In this document: one piece after another, positions 16,961-25,510 of the stretch | Numbering within the stretch: the first letter of the stretch is position 1 | Layout: every line of letters begins with the position of its first letter | Virus record (IMG/VR): IMGVR_UViG_3300021087_000009 | Location: 1-64,000 of that record | Length of the DNA stretch: 64,000 nucleotides | Direction: 5' to 3' (one strand) | DNA from: a virus | Program-made: the position numbers and the translations under genes | Notes under the pieces: model-generated | Databases searched by the model: none | What the model was told of the DNA's origin: nothing | What the model saw: the letters and a program-made list of their open reading frames with translations, nothing else

Positions 16961-17325
16961 ATAAAGGCCACCATTTTACTGAATGCCTTCAATACTTTTG
17001 GGTCTTTTGAAAGATCAAAACCGGCTTCTTTTGCTGTGGCTAATAGGTACTCAACATTCTGTGCTTTTTCATTAATAGCACTTTCTATCCCTTCCTGTGT
17101 CGCTAGATCTACAGGGCGGTCAGTTATTTTTTCTATTTTTCGTTTAAGCCATTCTGCAACTGTATCAAGTCCGTTTGCAATGGCTTGTTGAGTTTTAAGC
17201 GGAGCCTTGCTGGCTTTGTCTTGAATAATATCTATGTATTCTTCAGCATTTTGAGGTGCTGGCGTTGGAGACGTTGGCTCCGATATTTCAGTAGTTAAAG
17301 TCTGTTTAAATTCATAAAATCGCAT
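16939..17325 (-). CDS. Small protein with MRFYEFK N-terminal motif (putative capsid-targeted)
   Basis: 128 aa. The N-terminus MRFYEFKQTLTTEISEP shares MRF(Y/F)EFK with the proteins starting at 47353 and 51903. A (L/I)xE-type site follows, as in T4 capsid-targeting sequences cut by the prohead protease. A Pro-rich linker and a helical body follow. The near-leaderless late promoter TATAAATA lies 8 nt upstream. Confidence 0.65.
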   Translation of the reverse strand: MRFYEFKQTLTTEISEPTSPTPAPQNAEEYIDIIQDKASKAPLKTQQAIANGLDTVAEWLKRKIEKITDRPVDLATQEGIESAINEKAQNVEYLLATAKEAGFDLSKDPKVLKAFSKMVAFIWGMVDK

Positions 17326-17333
17326 AGTACTAT

Positions 17334-17341
17334 TATTTATA
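17334..17341 (-). promoter_or_regulatory. Late-type promoter TATAAATA
   Basis: Perfect T4-type late element on the minus strand, 8 nt before the ATG at 17325. Confidence 0.7.
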
Positions 17342-18032
17342 CTATTTTAGGGAACAGCATATCTGTACAAAACTTTTGTACGTCAGCTTCGTTAAGTCCT
17401 AAACTAGTCATTACCCGTGGTGTATGTGGATTTTGTTGCTGATTATGACAATAATAATTTTGTGATGCTATTGTAAGCTCACGATCGCCTTGACCTGTAT
17501 ATTCACCTATACTTTCAAAGTAAACTTTTAGGTTATTTACTGCTAGATCTATTATAGCTGTAGCTTCTTCATCTGTTTTAACATTACCGGCGGCAATAAA
17601 ACTATCTGTAAAAATGTTTGTTGCCCATTCAGGTAATTCACGTTTTTTGCTTGGAATAAAGTCTTTAACTTCGTGTCCGAACCATTCAACTAGCGGATGA
17701 GTTTCTCCACCAGATGAAGCTGAAAAATCATGAAAAGCACCAGTCATTTTGTTCTGACCTGATATAACATCAAATCCGTATATAGGACCATCGTTTTGTA
17801 ACATAGGAAAACAACATACATGCATCATCCAAAGACCTTTTGACTCACGTGCATCTACTACATCAATATGGGCTCTACGTACATTATCATTAGCCCAGAC
17901 TCTATTAATCCAACCTCCATCAGGTTGATTAAAATGATCCATGCCTGGCTCATATACTTCTTTGCACTCGCTGTCAAAAATATTAATAATATCTTCTTGG
18001 CTTTGTATTAACTTTTCCCACAATACACTCAT
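17337..18032 (-). CDS. pcyX: Ferredoxin-dependent bilin reductase, PcyX-like
   Basis: 231 aa, the normal length for the FDBR family. Family hallmarks are FPMLQNDGPIYGFDVISG, the catalytic Asp in AFHDFSAS (Asp102, matching PcyA Asp105), ELPEWATNIF, and YCHNQQQNPHTPRVMTSLGL near the C-terminus. These enzymes reduce biliverdin with ferredoxin electrons to phycobilins; the phage PcyX branch is known to give phycoerythrobilin. The heme oxygenase that would supply biliverdin lies two genes upstream. The start overlaps the stop of a 36-aa membrane peptide. PcyX rather than PebS/PcyA is inferred from the non-cyanobacterial context. Confidence 0.85.
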   Translation of the reverse strand: MSVLWEKLIQSQEDIINIFDSECKEVYEPGMDHFNQPDGGWINRVWANDNVRRAHIDVVDARESKGLWMMHVCCFPMLQNDGPIYGFDVISGQNKMTGAFHDFSASSGGETHPLVEWFGHEVKDFIPSKKRELPEWATNIFTDSFIAAGNVKTDEEATAIIDLAVNNLKVYFESIGEYTGQGDRELTIASQNYYCHNQQQNPHTPRVMTSLGLNEADVQKFCTDMLFPKIV

Positions 18033-18139
18033 GTTATAAAATATCCTCTTATTACTTCATCCATATAAAAATATAGATGTGTTGTTATACTAACCATTAT
18101 TAGTAAAATTACTATTGTTAAAACGTGCCACTTCTTCAT
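18029..18139 (-). CDS. 36-aa single-span membrane peptide in the bilin operon
   Basis: Begins MKKWHVLTIVILLIMVSITT, a basic start followed by one hydrophobic span, and ends ...RGYFIT. A GGAG-type site precedes the ATG. The stop overlaps the pcyX ATG (ATGA). It lies between the halogenase and pcyX. Possible roles are membrane anchoring of the neighbouring enzymes or merely coupling translation; neither is shown. Confidence 0.6.
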   Translation of the reverse strand: MKKWHVLTIVILLIMVSITTHLYFYMDEVIRGYFIT

Positions 18140-18148
18140 ATCTGCTCC

Positions 18149-19648
18149 TTATCTATTACTCCATTCACGATTAGTTAGTCCAGGCGACGATGCTTTGAAC
18201 TCATCGTTTTTTATGTCACGGATACATTCTTTAGCTTTAGCCGAGTCTAATGTTACCGTTGCCGGCATTATTCCACTACCATAAGTCCATAACTTCCAAT
18301 TGTATTCATGATACATACCACCATCTCTAGGATAGTATTGTTCAAAGTGTGTATGGGTAGGCATATTTTTAAATCCAGAAACTGCTTGAAATAACGTGTC
18401 TGTACAATCAAATTCGTTTTTAACCTTATCCCAGAATGGACCAGACCGTTGGTTATTAAAATAATGTAAGCCTATAAAATCAAAAGTATTCTCATATAAG
18501 AAACTAAGACGTTTATTAAATGAATCTCTGTCTTCTTTAGTATAAAAGCCTTGAGATATCTGATCAATACATTCTATACTTGCAGTCATTAAAGCTAATC
18601 CAGATGACTCTAACGGTTCAACAAACCCACTTGATAGTCCAACACTAACACAATTACCTCTCCAGTTGTTAGCATTGTACTCAGGGTCGTAATTTATATG
18701 ATTAAATTCACCTGTTCTTAATCTATCTTCTCCCCAATAGTCTATAAAGAATTTTTCTGCTTCTTCTTTTGTTGTAACATTCCTATTATAACACAATCCA
18801 CTGCCTATTCTTTCTTTAATAGGAGTTTTCCATATCCAGCCTAAGTCACAAGCTTCAGCATCTACGTATGGATGTTGTGGTTCGTCGTCTGACTTATAAT
18901 TAATTTGACTTGCAACCGCGGCATTTGTAAATACTTGCGTATCGTAATTTTTCCAATCACTTCCTTCTAATGTATTTGATAGTACTTTTCTAAATCCAGT
19001 ACAATCAATAAAAAAATCAGCTTTAATAAGACTGCCATCATCTAATACTAAATGATTAATATTTCCGTCTTTAGTTTCAACATCAGTAATGTTTTGTTTA
19101 ATATGCTTTAATTTAGGGTATGTTTTATTACAATATTTACTTAGGAAGTTTGCTAATTTTACTGCATCTAAGTTATAACCTACACCAAGGTCTTTACCAG
19201 ATGCTGTAGTTGTACTAGGTATTTTTTGTTGATCAATACACATTTCGTACCAAGTAGAACATTCACGATAAAACTCTGTGACAGGAACTCCACCTTCAAT
19301 AGCAAGATCAATTAAATCATAATGATGTTCGTTGGGTTTTGTCAGAGGGACTAAAAAAGGTGACCAAATATCAAGACTGTTTCCGTACCAGTTAGTAAAT
19401 TTTGTACCTAATTTAACTGTAGCATCACATTCTTTAGACCATGTGTCTACAGGTATATTACATGCATTGTTTAAGAAGAGATCAAATCCTAATAGTGTTG
19501 CTTCGCCTACACCAATAATTGGAACATTAGGACTTTCAACTACTGTAATATCGAAGTCTGGACATGCGAATAGAGTTCTTGCGGCAGTTAACCATCCTGA
19601 TGATCCTCCACCTGCAATACATATTGATTTAACTTTTTGTTCTAACAT
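18149..19648 (-). CDS. Flavin-dependent tryptophan-halogenase-family protein
   Basis: 499 aa from the ATG at 19648; a longer frame runs into heme oxygenase, and the true start already overlaps that gene by 20 nt. The FAD-binding GGGSSGW (residues 14-20) is present. The catalytic Lys79 in TVKLGTKF sits at the same number as in PrnA/RebH. LGWIWKTPI matches the WxWxIP motif that suppresses monooxygenase activity. GFVEPLESSGL is the usual C-terminal FAD/chloride loop. The family chlorinates or brominates tryptophan or other aromatics using FADH2. Its place between heme oxygenase and bilin reductase is unusual. Confidence 0.9.
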   Translation of the reverse strand: MLEQKVKSICIAGGGSSGWLTAARTLFACPDFDITVVESPNVPIIGVGEATLLGFDLFLNNACNIPVDTWSKECDATVKLGTKFTNWYGNSLDIWSPFLVPLTKPNEHHYDLIDLAIEGGVPVTEFYRECSTWYEMCIDQQKIPSTTTASGKDLGVGYNLDAVKLANFLSKYCNKTYPKLKHIKQNITDVETKDGNINHLVLDDGSLIKADFFIDCTGFRKVLSNTLEGSDWKNYDTQVFTNAAVASQINYKSDDEPQHPYVDAEACDLGWIWKTPIKERIGSGLCYNRNVTTKEEAEKFFIDYWGEDRLRTGEFNHINYDPEYNANNWRGNCVSVGLSSGFVEPLESSGLALMTASIECIDQISQGFYTKEDRDSFNKRLSFLYENTFDFIGLHYFNNQRSGPFWDKVKNEFDCTDTLFQAVSGFKNMPTHTHFEQYYPRDGGMYHEYNWKLWTYGSGIMPATVTLDSAKAKECIRDIKNDEFKASSPGLTNREWSNR

Positions 19649-20174
19649 ATGAGAGCATTTCTTTAAAAGTTTGAGCGGCAAATCCAAAACAAATTTTCGA
19701 TTCTTCGGCCATATCATCTGTTAGCCGTTCACGTATTTTTGCTTTTAATGTATCAGGATCTTTAAATTTATATAATCTACCTTCTCCAGGTATAAATCCT
19801 GATATCATCCGCCCTCCACTTAAATCACCCATATGACGTGTATAGATATGTGCAAACAATTTTGTTTCATCGTCGGCAATGTTTGTAATATGATCTGTAT
19901 ACCGTTTAGTGACATCTAATAATGGTGCCGCTTCTTGATGTGTCCAAAGCTCTTTAAAATCTTCGTGGATTGCATGAGCTCTTCGAATGTCTGGTAAATC
20001 GTTTAATAAGCCCTTGGCCATTGCAAATGATTCAAGAACATTATACATAGGATGTTGATTAGCTAAAAATATCGCATACGTATCATCATGAATTTTACCC
20101 GACATTAAAACTTCTACAAATTCTTGCCGTTCTGCATTTTGGTGTACTTCTTTCGTTAAATCACGTAAACTCAT
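19629..20174 (-). CDS. Heme oxygenase
   Basis: 181 aa. The proximal heme ligand is His11 in LTKEVHQNAE, and the distal-helix signature GDLSGGR is intact. It opens heme to biliverdin, CO and Fe using reduced ferredoxin. It is co-translated with ClpS (ATGA overlap) upstream and overlaps the halogenase downstream. Together with the bilin reductase it completes heme to phycobilin. Confidence 0.95.
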   Translation of the reverse strand: MSLRDLTKEVHQNAERQEFVEVLMSGKIHDDTYAIFLANQHPMYNVLESFAMAKGLLNDLPDIRRAHAIHEDFKELWTHQEAAPLLDVTKRYTDHITNIADDETKLFAHIYTRHMGDLSGGRMISGFIPGEGRLYKFKDPDTLKAKIRERLTDDMAEESKICFGFAAQTFKEMLSYVRTKS

Positions 20175-20482
20175 TCCTTCTCCACTTTAATTTGTAAGGG
20201 GAAGCCGTGCGAGCGACTCAAATTAGTTGCTTCAACACCTTTTTGTTCTGCAATCTCGAATGTGTATAATCCAACTACTGCCGAACCTTCCTCATGTATT
20301 TTTACAGTTATATCTCTGGCCGTAGTATCTGAATGTTTAAAAATTGTTACGAGTACATCTATAACAAATTCCATAGGTGTGGCATTATCGTTAAGGAAAA
20401 TTACTTTATAGAGTGTAGGCTCATCAATTTTCTGTGTAATTTTTTCATCAATTGCTACGTCGTCCATAACATTACTTATCAT
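20171..20482 (-). CDS. clpS: ClpS adaptor protein
   Basis: 103 aa. The ClpS core is plain: LYKVIFLNDNATPMEFVIDV, then HEEGSAVVGLYTFEIAEQK, ending with HGFPLQIKVE. The D/N..T.M.FV segment forms the N-degron pocket. In hosts ClpS delivers N-end-rule substrates to ClpAP. It lies between dnaK and heme oxygenase, overlapping the latter by 4 nt. Confidence 0.93.
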   Translation of the reverse strand: MISNVMDDVAIDEKITQKIDEPTLYKVIFLNDNATPMEFVIDVLVTIFKHSDTTARDITVKIHEEGSAVVGLYTFEIAEQKGVEATNLSRSHGFPLQIKVEKE

Positions 20483-20515
20483 CGGTAATCTCCTTAAGGT
20501 GTTTTAGTGACGGTC

Positions 20516-22405
20516 TTATGGTTTATCTACTTCTTCAAATTCTGCATCAACGATATCTTCTTTTTTATCTTCTGATTTAGAATCTTCAGATTTAGTTTCT
20601 TCCTGTTGACTCTTATATATAGCTTCTCCAAGTTTCATAGATGCTTCACTTAGACTTTGGGTTTTTGCTTTAATCACTTCAGCATCAGTACCTTTAAGTG
20701 CTTCTTTTAAATCATTAATTGCTGTTCCGATAGCAGTTTTATCTTCATCTGATATCTTATCGCTATGTTCTTCTAATGATTTTTCGGTAGCAAAAACAAG
20801 TCCGTCAGCACTATTTCTAGCATCAACTTCTTCACGTTTCTTTGTATCTGCTTCTTTATTGGCTTCTGCATCTTTTACCATGCTTTCAATTTCGGAATCG
20901 CTTAGTCCGCCTGATGCTTGGATTTGGATTGATTGTTCCTTACCTGTTCCTTTGTCTTTTGCAGAAACATTTACTATTCCATTTGCATCAATATCAAATG
21001 TTACTTCGATTTGAGGTACACCTCTTGGTGCTGGTGGAATATCGTTCAAGTCAAAATTTCCTAATAGCTTATTATCTGCGGCCATTTGTCGTTCACCTTG
21101 TGTAACTTTAATAGTAACAGATGGTTGATTATTTTCAGCAGTTGAAAACGTTTGACTTTTCTTTGTAGGAATTGTTGTATTCTTTTCTATAAGTGGTGTA
21201 GTTACACCGCCTAGTGTTTCAATACCTAGTGATAACGGTGTTACATCTAATAGTAGAACATCTGTTACATCGCCTTGAAGTACTCCGCCTTGAATAGCGG
21301 CTCCTATAGCAACTACTTCGTCTGGATTAACACTTTTATTTGGTGCTTTGCCAAAAAACTTTTCAACAACTTCAAGTACTTTAGGCATTCTTGTCATTCC
21401 ACCAACCATAACTACTTCATTAATTTGATTAGCTTTGTATCCAGAATCTTTAAGAGCTGTTCTACATGGTTCAAGTGTACGTTGAATTAGTTTTTCAACC
21501 ATTGCTTCGTAATTAGCTCGTGTAATTTTTACGTTTAAGTGCTTAGGCCCACTAGCATCAGCAGTAATAAACGGTAAATTAACTTCTGTAGCTACAGTTG
21601 ACGAAAGTTCAATTTTAGCTTTCTCTGCCGCTTCTTTTAGGCGTTGCATTACTAGTTTATCTTGTAGTAGTTCAATACCTGATTCTTTTTTAAATTCACT
21701 CGCAATATAATCAATTAATGCTTTATCAAAGTCTTCACCACCTAAGGCAGTATCGCCATTAGTTGCTTTAACTTCAAATACTCCATCTCCAATTTCTAGG
21801 ATTGATACATCAAATGTACCGCCACCTAAATCATATACTGCAATTACGCCTGATTCTTTTTTATCTAATCCATAAGCAAGTGCGGCCGCTGTTGGCTCGT
21901 TAACAATACGTTCAACTTCAAGCCCTGCAATTTTACCTGCATCTTTAGTTGCTTGTCTTTGTGAATCATTAAAATATGCTGGAACTGTAATTACTGCTTT
22001 TGTAACTGGTGATCCTGTATATTTTTCTGCTGTTTCTTTCATTTTTTGCAATGTAAAAGCAGAAATCTGTGATGGTGAATATTCTTTATCTTTTAACTTA
22101 ACCCATGCATCGCCATTCTTAGCTTTAACAATTTTATATGGTGAATTTTTAATATCTTCTTTAAGACTTGGATCATTAAATTTTCTACCCATTAAACGTT
22201 TAATTGCAAAAACAGTATTTTCTGGATTTGATACTGCTTGTCTTTTTGCGGCTGAACCAACAAGTTGTCCTTCGTCAGTTACTCCTACAATTGAAGGTGT
22301 TGTTCTTGTACCTTCTTCGTTCTCTACGACTTTACCTTCACTACCTTGCATAAGTGCTATACATGAATTGGTCGTGCCTAAGTCGATTCCAATAATTTTA
22401 CTCAT
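20516..22405 (-). CDS. dnaK: DnaK (Hsp70) chaperone
   Basis: 629 aa, full length. The ATPase domain begins [18 protein letters not shown] and includes [20 protein letters not shown] and [18 protein letters not shown]. The substrate-binding domain follows ([14 protein letters not shown]), then the helical lid and an acidic tail ending EFEEVDKP. All motifs appear intact, so it is probably functional. Full-length Hsp70 is uncommon in phages. An inverted repeat at 22431-22461 lies just upstream. Confidence 0.97.
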   Translation of the reverse strand: MSKIIGIDLGTTNSCIALMQGSEGKVVENEEGTRTTPSIVGVTDEGQLVGSAAKRQAVSNPENTVFAIKRLMGRKFNDPSLKEDIKNSPYKIVKAKNGDAWVKLKDKEYSPSQISAFTLQKMKETAEKYTGSPVTKAVITVPAYFNDSQRQATKDAGKIAGLEVERIVNEPTAAALAYGLDKKESGVIAVYDLGGGTFDVSILEIGDGVFEVKATNGDTALGGEDFDKALIDYIASEFKKESGIELLQDKLVMQRLKEAAEKAKIELSSTVATEVNLPFITADASGPKHLNVKITRANYEAMVEKLIQRTLEPCRTALKDSGYKANQINEVVMVGGMTRMPKVLEVVEKFFGKAPNKSVNPDEVVAIGAAIQGGVLQGDVTDVLLLDVTPLSLGIETLGGVTTPLIEKNTTIPTKKSQTFSTAENNQPSVTIKVTQGERQMAADNKLLGNFDLNDIPPAPRGVPQIEVTFDIDANGIVNVSAKDKGTGKEQSIQIQASGGLSDSEIESMVKDAEANKEADTKKREEVDARNSADGLVFATEKSLEEHSDKISDEDKTAIGTAINDLKEALKGTDAEVIKAKTQSLSEASMKLGEAIYKSQQEETKSEDSKSEDKKEDIVDAEFEEVDKP

Positions 22406-22430
22406 AGTTCTTTTCTCCCGTTATTAAAAC

Positions 22431-22461
22431 TGGGTGCGAACTAAATTCTAATCCGCACCCA
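22431..22461 (-). terminator. Hairpin between hsp20 and dnaK (terminator or attenuator)
   Basis: Perfect 8-bp stem TGGGTGCG/CGCACCCA on the minus strand, followed by GTTTTAATAAC. It may end most hsp20 transcripts and reduce read-through into dnaK, or act as a dnaK leader structure. Confidence 0.6.
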
Positions 22462-22466
22462 ATATT

Positions 22467-22928
22467 TTATTTTATTGTAATTGTTCTTGGTTTTTTGTTT
22501 TCTGGAATTATACGTTCTAATGTTACACGTAAAAGTCCATCCTTTAATTCAGCGCCTTTAATTTCTACATCATCAGCAATCGTAAAGGACTTTGAAAAGA
22601 ACCTTTTAGAAATACCTTTGTGTAGAACACCGCCATTAATATCTTCTTGATCAGTCTTAGCTTGAGCATTAGTATTAGATTTAACTGTTAGCATACCATC
22701 TTCGTATGCAACATCAATATCCTTTTTACTAAAGCCAGCCAAAGCTAATTCAAGATCGTAGGTGTAATCACCTGTCTTTACAATATTGTATGGTGGATAG
22801 TTGGCGTTACCATTAAAGAAATGATCGTCTCCCATCATTTTTTCAAAATGATCGAATACGTTATCAAAACCAATTGTAACGGGTCTTAGTTGATTAAAGA
22901 GTGATAGGGGTGTTAATTGTCTAGTCAT
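22467..22928 (-). CDS. Hsp20 (alpha-crystallin) small heat-shock protein
   Basis: 153 aa from the ATG at 22928, chosen for its AAGGAG site and because the longer frame lacks one. The alpha-crystallin domain spans about residues 40-140 (DYTYDLELALAGFSKKDIDV, GISKRFFSKSFTIAD, ELKDGLLRVTLERIIPE). IbpA-type length. It would hold unfolding proteins for the neighbouring DnaK. Two promoters are visible upstream: sigma70-type at 23018-23046 and late-type at 22998-23004. Confidence 0.93.
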   Translation of the reverse strand: MTRQLTPLSLFNQLRPVTIGFDNVFDHFEKMMGDDHFFNGNANYPPYNIVKTGDYTYDLELALAGFSKKDIDVAYEDGMLTVKSNTNAQAKTDQEDINGGVLHKGISKRFFSKSFTIADDVEIKGAELKDGLLRVTLERIIPENKKPRTITIK

Positions 22929-22997
22929 AGCTTTTTCTCCTTTTATTAAGCAAGTTAAATGTAAAAGTCCCTCTATCGGCAACTCTTACAACGTATG

Positions 22998-23004
22998 TAT
23001 TTAT
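22998..23004 (-). promoter_or_regulatory. Late-type promoter element for hsp20
   Basis: ATAAATA followed by CATACG on the minus strand, about 70 nt before the hsp20 ATG. It gives a second, late start in addition to the sigma70 promoter. Confidence 0.6.
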
Positions 23005-23017
23005 CATCTTAGTATAT

Positions 23018-23046
23018 AATATAAGCACTTTTAGGCTAAAATGCAA
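23018..23046 (-). promoter_or_regulatory. Sigma70-type promoter for hsp20
   Basis: TTGCAT, 17 nt, TATATT on the minus strand, overlapping the GMP reductase downstream flank. Confidence 0.55.
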
Positions 23047-23061
23047 GTATAAATCTAACCA

Positions 23062-24111
23062 TTATACATTAAATGGCGTAAAAACATTGTTTACTTGTTG
23101 ATTTACTCTTACAAACGTAGTACATTTACACATATCTTTAATACGTCTTGCTCCAATATATGTACAAGTACTACGAACTCCGCCTAGTATTTCTATTAGG
23201 GTATCGTTAACAGGACCTTTATGGGGAATACTTACAACTTTGCCTTCAGCACCACGATATCCATCTTTTCTTGATCCATGAATTCGCATAGCCGCATCTG
23301 AACTCATTCCGTAAAATTCTACTTTGCCGTCTACAATTTCACCTTCTGATTCATCATGACCTGCTAACATTCCACCTAACATTACAAAGTGTGCTCCAGC
23401 ACCAAATGCCTTAGATACGTCACCTGGGTGTACGCATCCACCATCAGCAATTACGTGTCCACCAATACCATTGGCCGCATCAGCACATTCAATAATTCCA
23501 GATAACTGTGGAACACCAACACCTGTTTGTAATCGTGTAGTGCATACTGATCCTGGACCAATTCCACACTTAATAACATCTGCACCACGTAATAGTAATT
23601 CTTCTGTCATTTCACCAGTAATAACATTACCAGCAATTATAGTTTTGTCAGGATATTCGTCACGTAGTCTTGCAACAAAGTCTCCGTAATTTTCATGATA
23701 TCCATTTGCAACATCTACACAAATAAAAGGTATATCAGGATACTTAGATAATACTGTTTTCATTGTTAGATAGTCAGGTGCTTCTGGATCCCATATAACA
23801 CCTGTACCGGTACAAACACTTAGGTATTTCATTTTTACACCGTTACCGATTGCTTTTTCCCAGTCATCAATATTATAATGTTTACGAAGTACTGTAATCA
23901 TTTGGTGCTCTTGTAGTACTTTTGCCATTTCAAATGTACCTACACCATCCATGTTTGACGACATAATAGGAATACCAGACCATTCTTTACCGCTGTTTAA
24001 AAATTTAAACGATCTTTGTAACTCCACGTCTCTTCGACTTGTTAGTGTACTTCTTTTTGGTTTAAATAAAACATCACTATAGTCTAGTTTAATGTCCTGA
24101 TCAATTCTCAT
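23062..24111 (-). CDS. guaC: GMP reductase
   Basis: 349 aa, the usual GuaC length. The catalytic Cys is in GPGSVCTTR. The phosphate/IMP loops VIADGGCVHPGDVSKAFGAG and FVMLGGMLAGHDES are present, and the CBS pair of IMP dehydrogenase is absent. It deaminates GMP to IMP with NADPH, allowing guanine nucleotides to be recycled into adenine nucleotides. The start overlaps the oxygenase stop by 4 nt. Confidence 0.92.
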   Translation of the reverse strand: MRIDQDIKLDYSDVLFKPKRSTLTSRRDVELQRSFKFLNSGKEWSGIPIMSSNMDGVGTFEMAKVLQEHQMITVLRKHYNIDDWEKAIGNGVKMKYLSVCTGTGVIWDPEAPDYLTMKTVLSKYPDIPFICVDVANGYHENYGDFVARLRDEYPDKTIIAGNVITGEMTEELLLRGADVIKCGIGPGSVCTTRLQTGVGVPQLSGIIECADAANGIGGHVIADGGCVHPGDVSKAFGAGAHFVMLGGMLAGHDESEGEIVDGKVEFYGMSSDAAMRIHGSRKDGYRGAEGKVVSIPHKGPVNDTLIEILGGVRSTCTYIGARRIKDMCKCTTFVRVNQQVNNVFTPFNV

Positions 24112-24686
24112 TGTTTAACTCCGTAATTAAATGATACTACAAGACGATTTTTATCGCTATTGTTCATTGTTGTTGCATGTTTAATCCAGCTTGGAAAGAT
24201 TAGCATTAATCCTGCTTGAGGTTTATATGTTGCTAATTTTGTTGTAATATTATTGTATAGATCTAATGTAGGCAAGTAGTAACTTGATTCATCATCTCTA
24301 AAAAACTGTACGTCACCCATATTATCTTCTGGTATATTAACAAAAAATAGTCCACTTAATAGTGAGCCAGGATTATTATGTTGCGTATTATATGTTCCTG
24401 GTCCGCCATCATGAAGACGAAATTCTTTTAACGCAACTGCTGGGAATCCTATACTTTTGCATACATGATCTACAGCTTTATCAAGTTCTGATTGGAAAGC
24501 TCCCATCATTAGTTTTTTGTCAAGCTCTAAGTCGTCAAAATTAGACATAGCTTCACTGCACCATTCATTAGAGTTATCATCTCCTTTTAAATTAGACGCA
24601 GTTACTTTTAAGAAGTCTAAATTTATATCTTCATTTATTCCTGCAAAGATTATACTAGGAAACCATAGATCAGCTTTTAGTTCCAT
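24108..24686 (-). CDS. 2OG-Fe(II) oxygenase-like protein
   Basis: 192 aa. The pattern GTYNTQHNNPGSLLSGLFFV, then GDVQFFRDDES, and LMLIFPSWIKHATTMN...NRLVVSFNY matches the TIGR02466-type 2OG oxygenases. The distal His and Arg are in WIKHATT and NRLVVSF. The substrate is unknown. It lies between S21 copy 2 and guaC. Confidence 0.78.
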   Translation of the reverse strand: MELKADLWFPSIIFAGINEDINLDFLKVTASNLKGDDNSNEWCSEAMSNFDDLELDKKLMMGAFQSELDKAVDHVCKSIGFPAVALKEFRLHDGGPGTYNTQHNNPGSLLSGLFFVNIPEDNMGDVQFFRDDESSYYLPTLDLYNNITTKLATYKPQAGLMLIFPSWIKHATTMNNSDKNRLVVSFNYGVKQ

Positions 24687-24929
24687 TTACCAGCCTACCT
24701 TTTCTTGACGAGCTTTTATCATTTTTTCATATCTTGCTTTGCCGACCGCTTTAGCTTTTGCACGTTTTTCACTAGGCTTAGTATAAAATTGTCTTTCTTT
24801 TAATTCATTCATTAAGCCATCTTCTATAATTTTCTTTTTGAGTTTCCTAAGAGCACCTTCTACGTTTCCGTTTTTAACAAAGACTTCTAAACCTTTGCCT
24901 TGTGGATAGCTATTGTTGTTCTTTCGCAA
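24687..24929 (-). CDS. rpsU: Ribosomal protein S21 (copy 2)
   Basis: 80 aa. The bS21 core (LEVFVKNGNVEGALRKLKKK, ERQFYTKPSEKRAKAKA) is preceded by a 13-residue extension MRKNNNSYPQGKG absent from copy 1. The two copies differ in the basic C-terminal tail. It overlaps the upstream gene by 20 nt. Confidence 0.93.
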   Translation of the reverse strand: MRKNNNSYPQGKGLEVFVKNGNVEGALRKLKKKIIEDGLMNELKERQFYTKPSEKRAKAKAVGKARYEKMIKARQEKVGW

Positions 24930-25323
24930 AATAATTTACTCCTTCAGCAATTTGCTTAATGTCAAACACTCTATTACTGTTTAATATATTATAAGCTCTA
25001 AGTGGGTGTGATGTCAAGTAGTATGTTTTATCAAAAGATAAAATATGTCCTACTAACCATTCTAGATTTTTAATATTATCAATATCGAGAATAACATAAT
25101 CTACTATGTGTACAATGTCGAGCAACCAATCTACATCTGTATCGCCATATCCTGATTCAGGATATTCTTCGTAAAGGTATAAGTTTACTGGCCGCTTAAC
25201 TTTCTTTATTACTTCATTAAATTGTTCTTTAGTAATAACGCTAGGGTTAATTAAAAGAAAACTTAATTCGGATGAATGTACTTTATCTGGTGATGTAATT
25301 AGCTTAATAGTTGGGTTTGCCAT
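24910..25323 (-). CDS. Hypothetical protein
   Basis: 137 aa, soluble, alternating alpha/beta (SFLLINPSVITKEQFNEVI, VDWLLDIVHIVDYVILDIDN, KTYYLTSHPLRAYNIL), like a small Rossmann-type or receiver-like fold without clear catalytic residues. It sits between a structural gene and S21 copy 2. Confidence 0.6.
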   Translation of the reverse strand: MANPTIKLITSPDKVHSSELSFLLINPSVITKEQFNEVIKKVKRPVNLYLYEEYPESGYGDTDVDWLLDIVHIVDYVILDIDNIKNLEWLVGHILSFDKTYYLTSHPLRAYNILNSNRVFDIKQIAEGVNYFAKEQQ

Positions 25324-25330
25324 ATCGTAA

Positions 25331-25510
25331 TTACTTATTAGAATTTATTTTGTTCCAAACAGAATCTTGGTTCTGTTCAGAATTTTGAATGTATTGTTGA
25401 TTTGGTTCAATTACTTCTGTGTATCTTCCGGTAATTCCCGTGTCGTCTGCTTTGTTTGTTTGTTGCTCACCTTTGTGTAGTAGTTTGTGCTTTCGAACTT
25501 TTTTTTTTGA
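25331..25510 (-). other. Possible programmed -1 frameshift region
   Basis: Slippery A AAA AAG at 25498-25504, followed in the -1 frame by about 60 open codons. These read VRKHKLLHKGEQQTNKADD, then GITGRYTEVIEPNQQ, ending NKINSNK with stop at 25331-25333, 8 nt before the next ATG. The zero frame stops at 25411. A homopolymer sequencing error would give the same picture. Confidence 0.45.
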
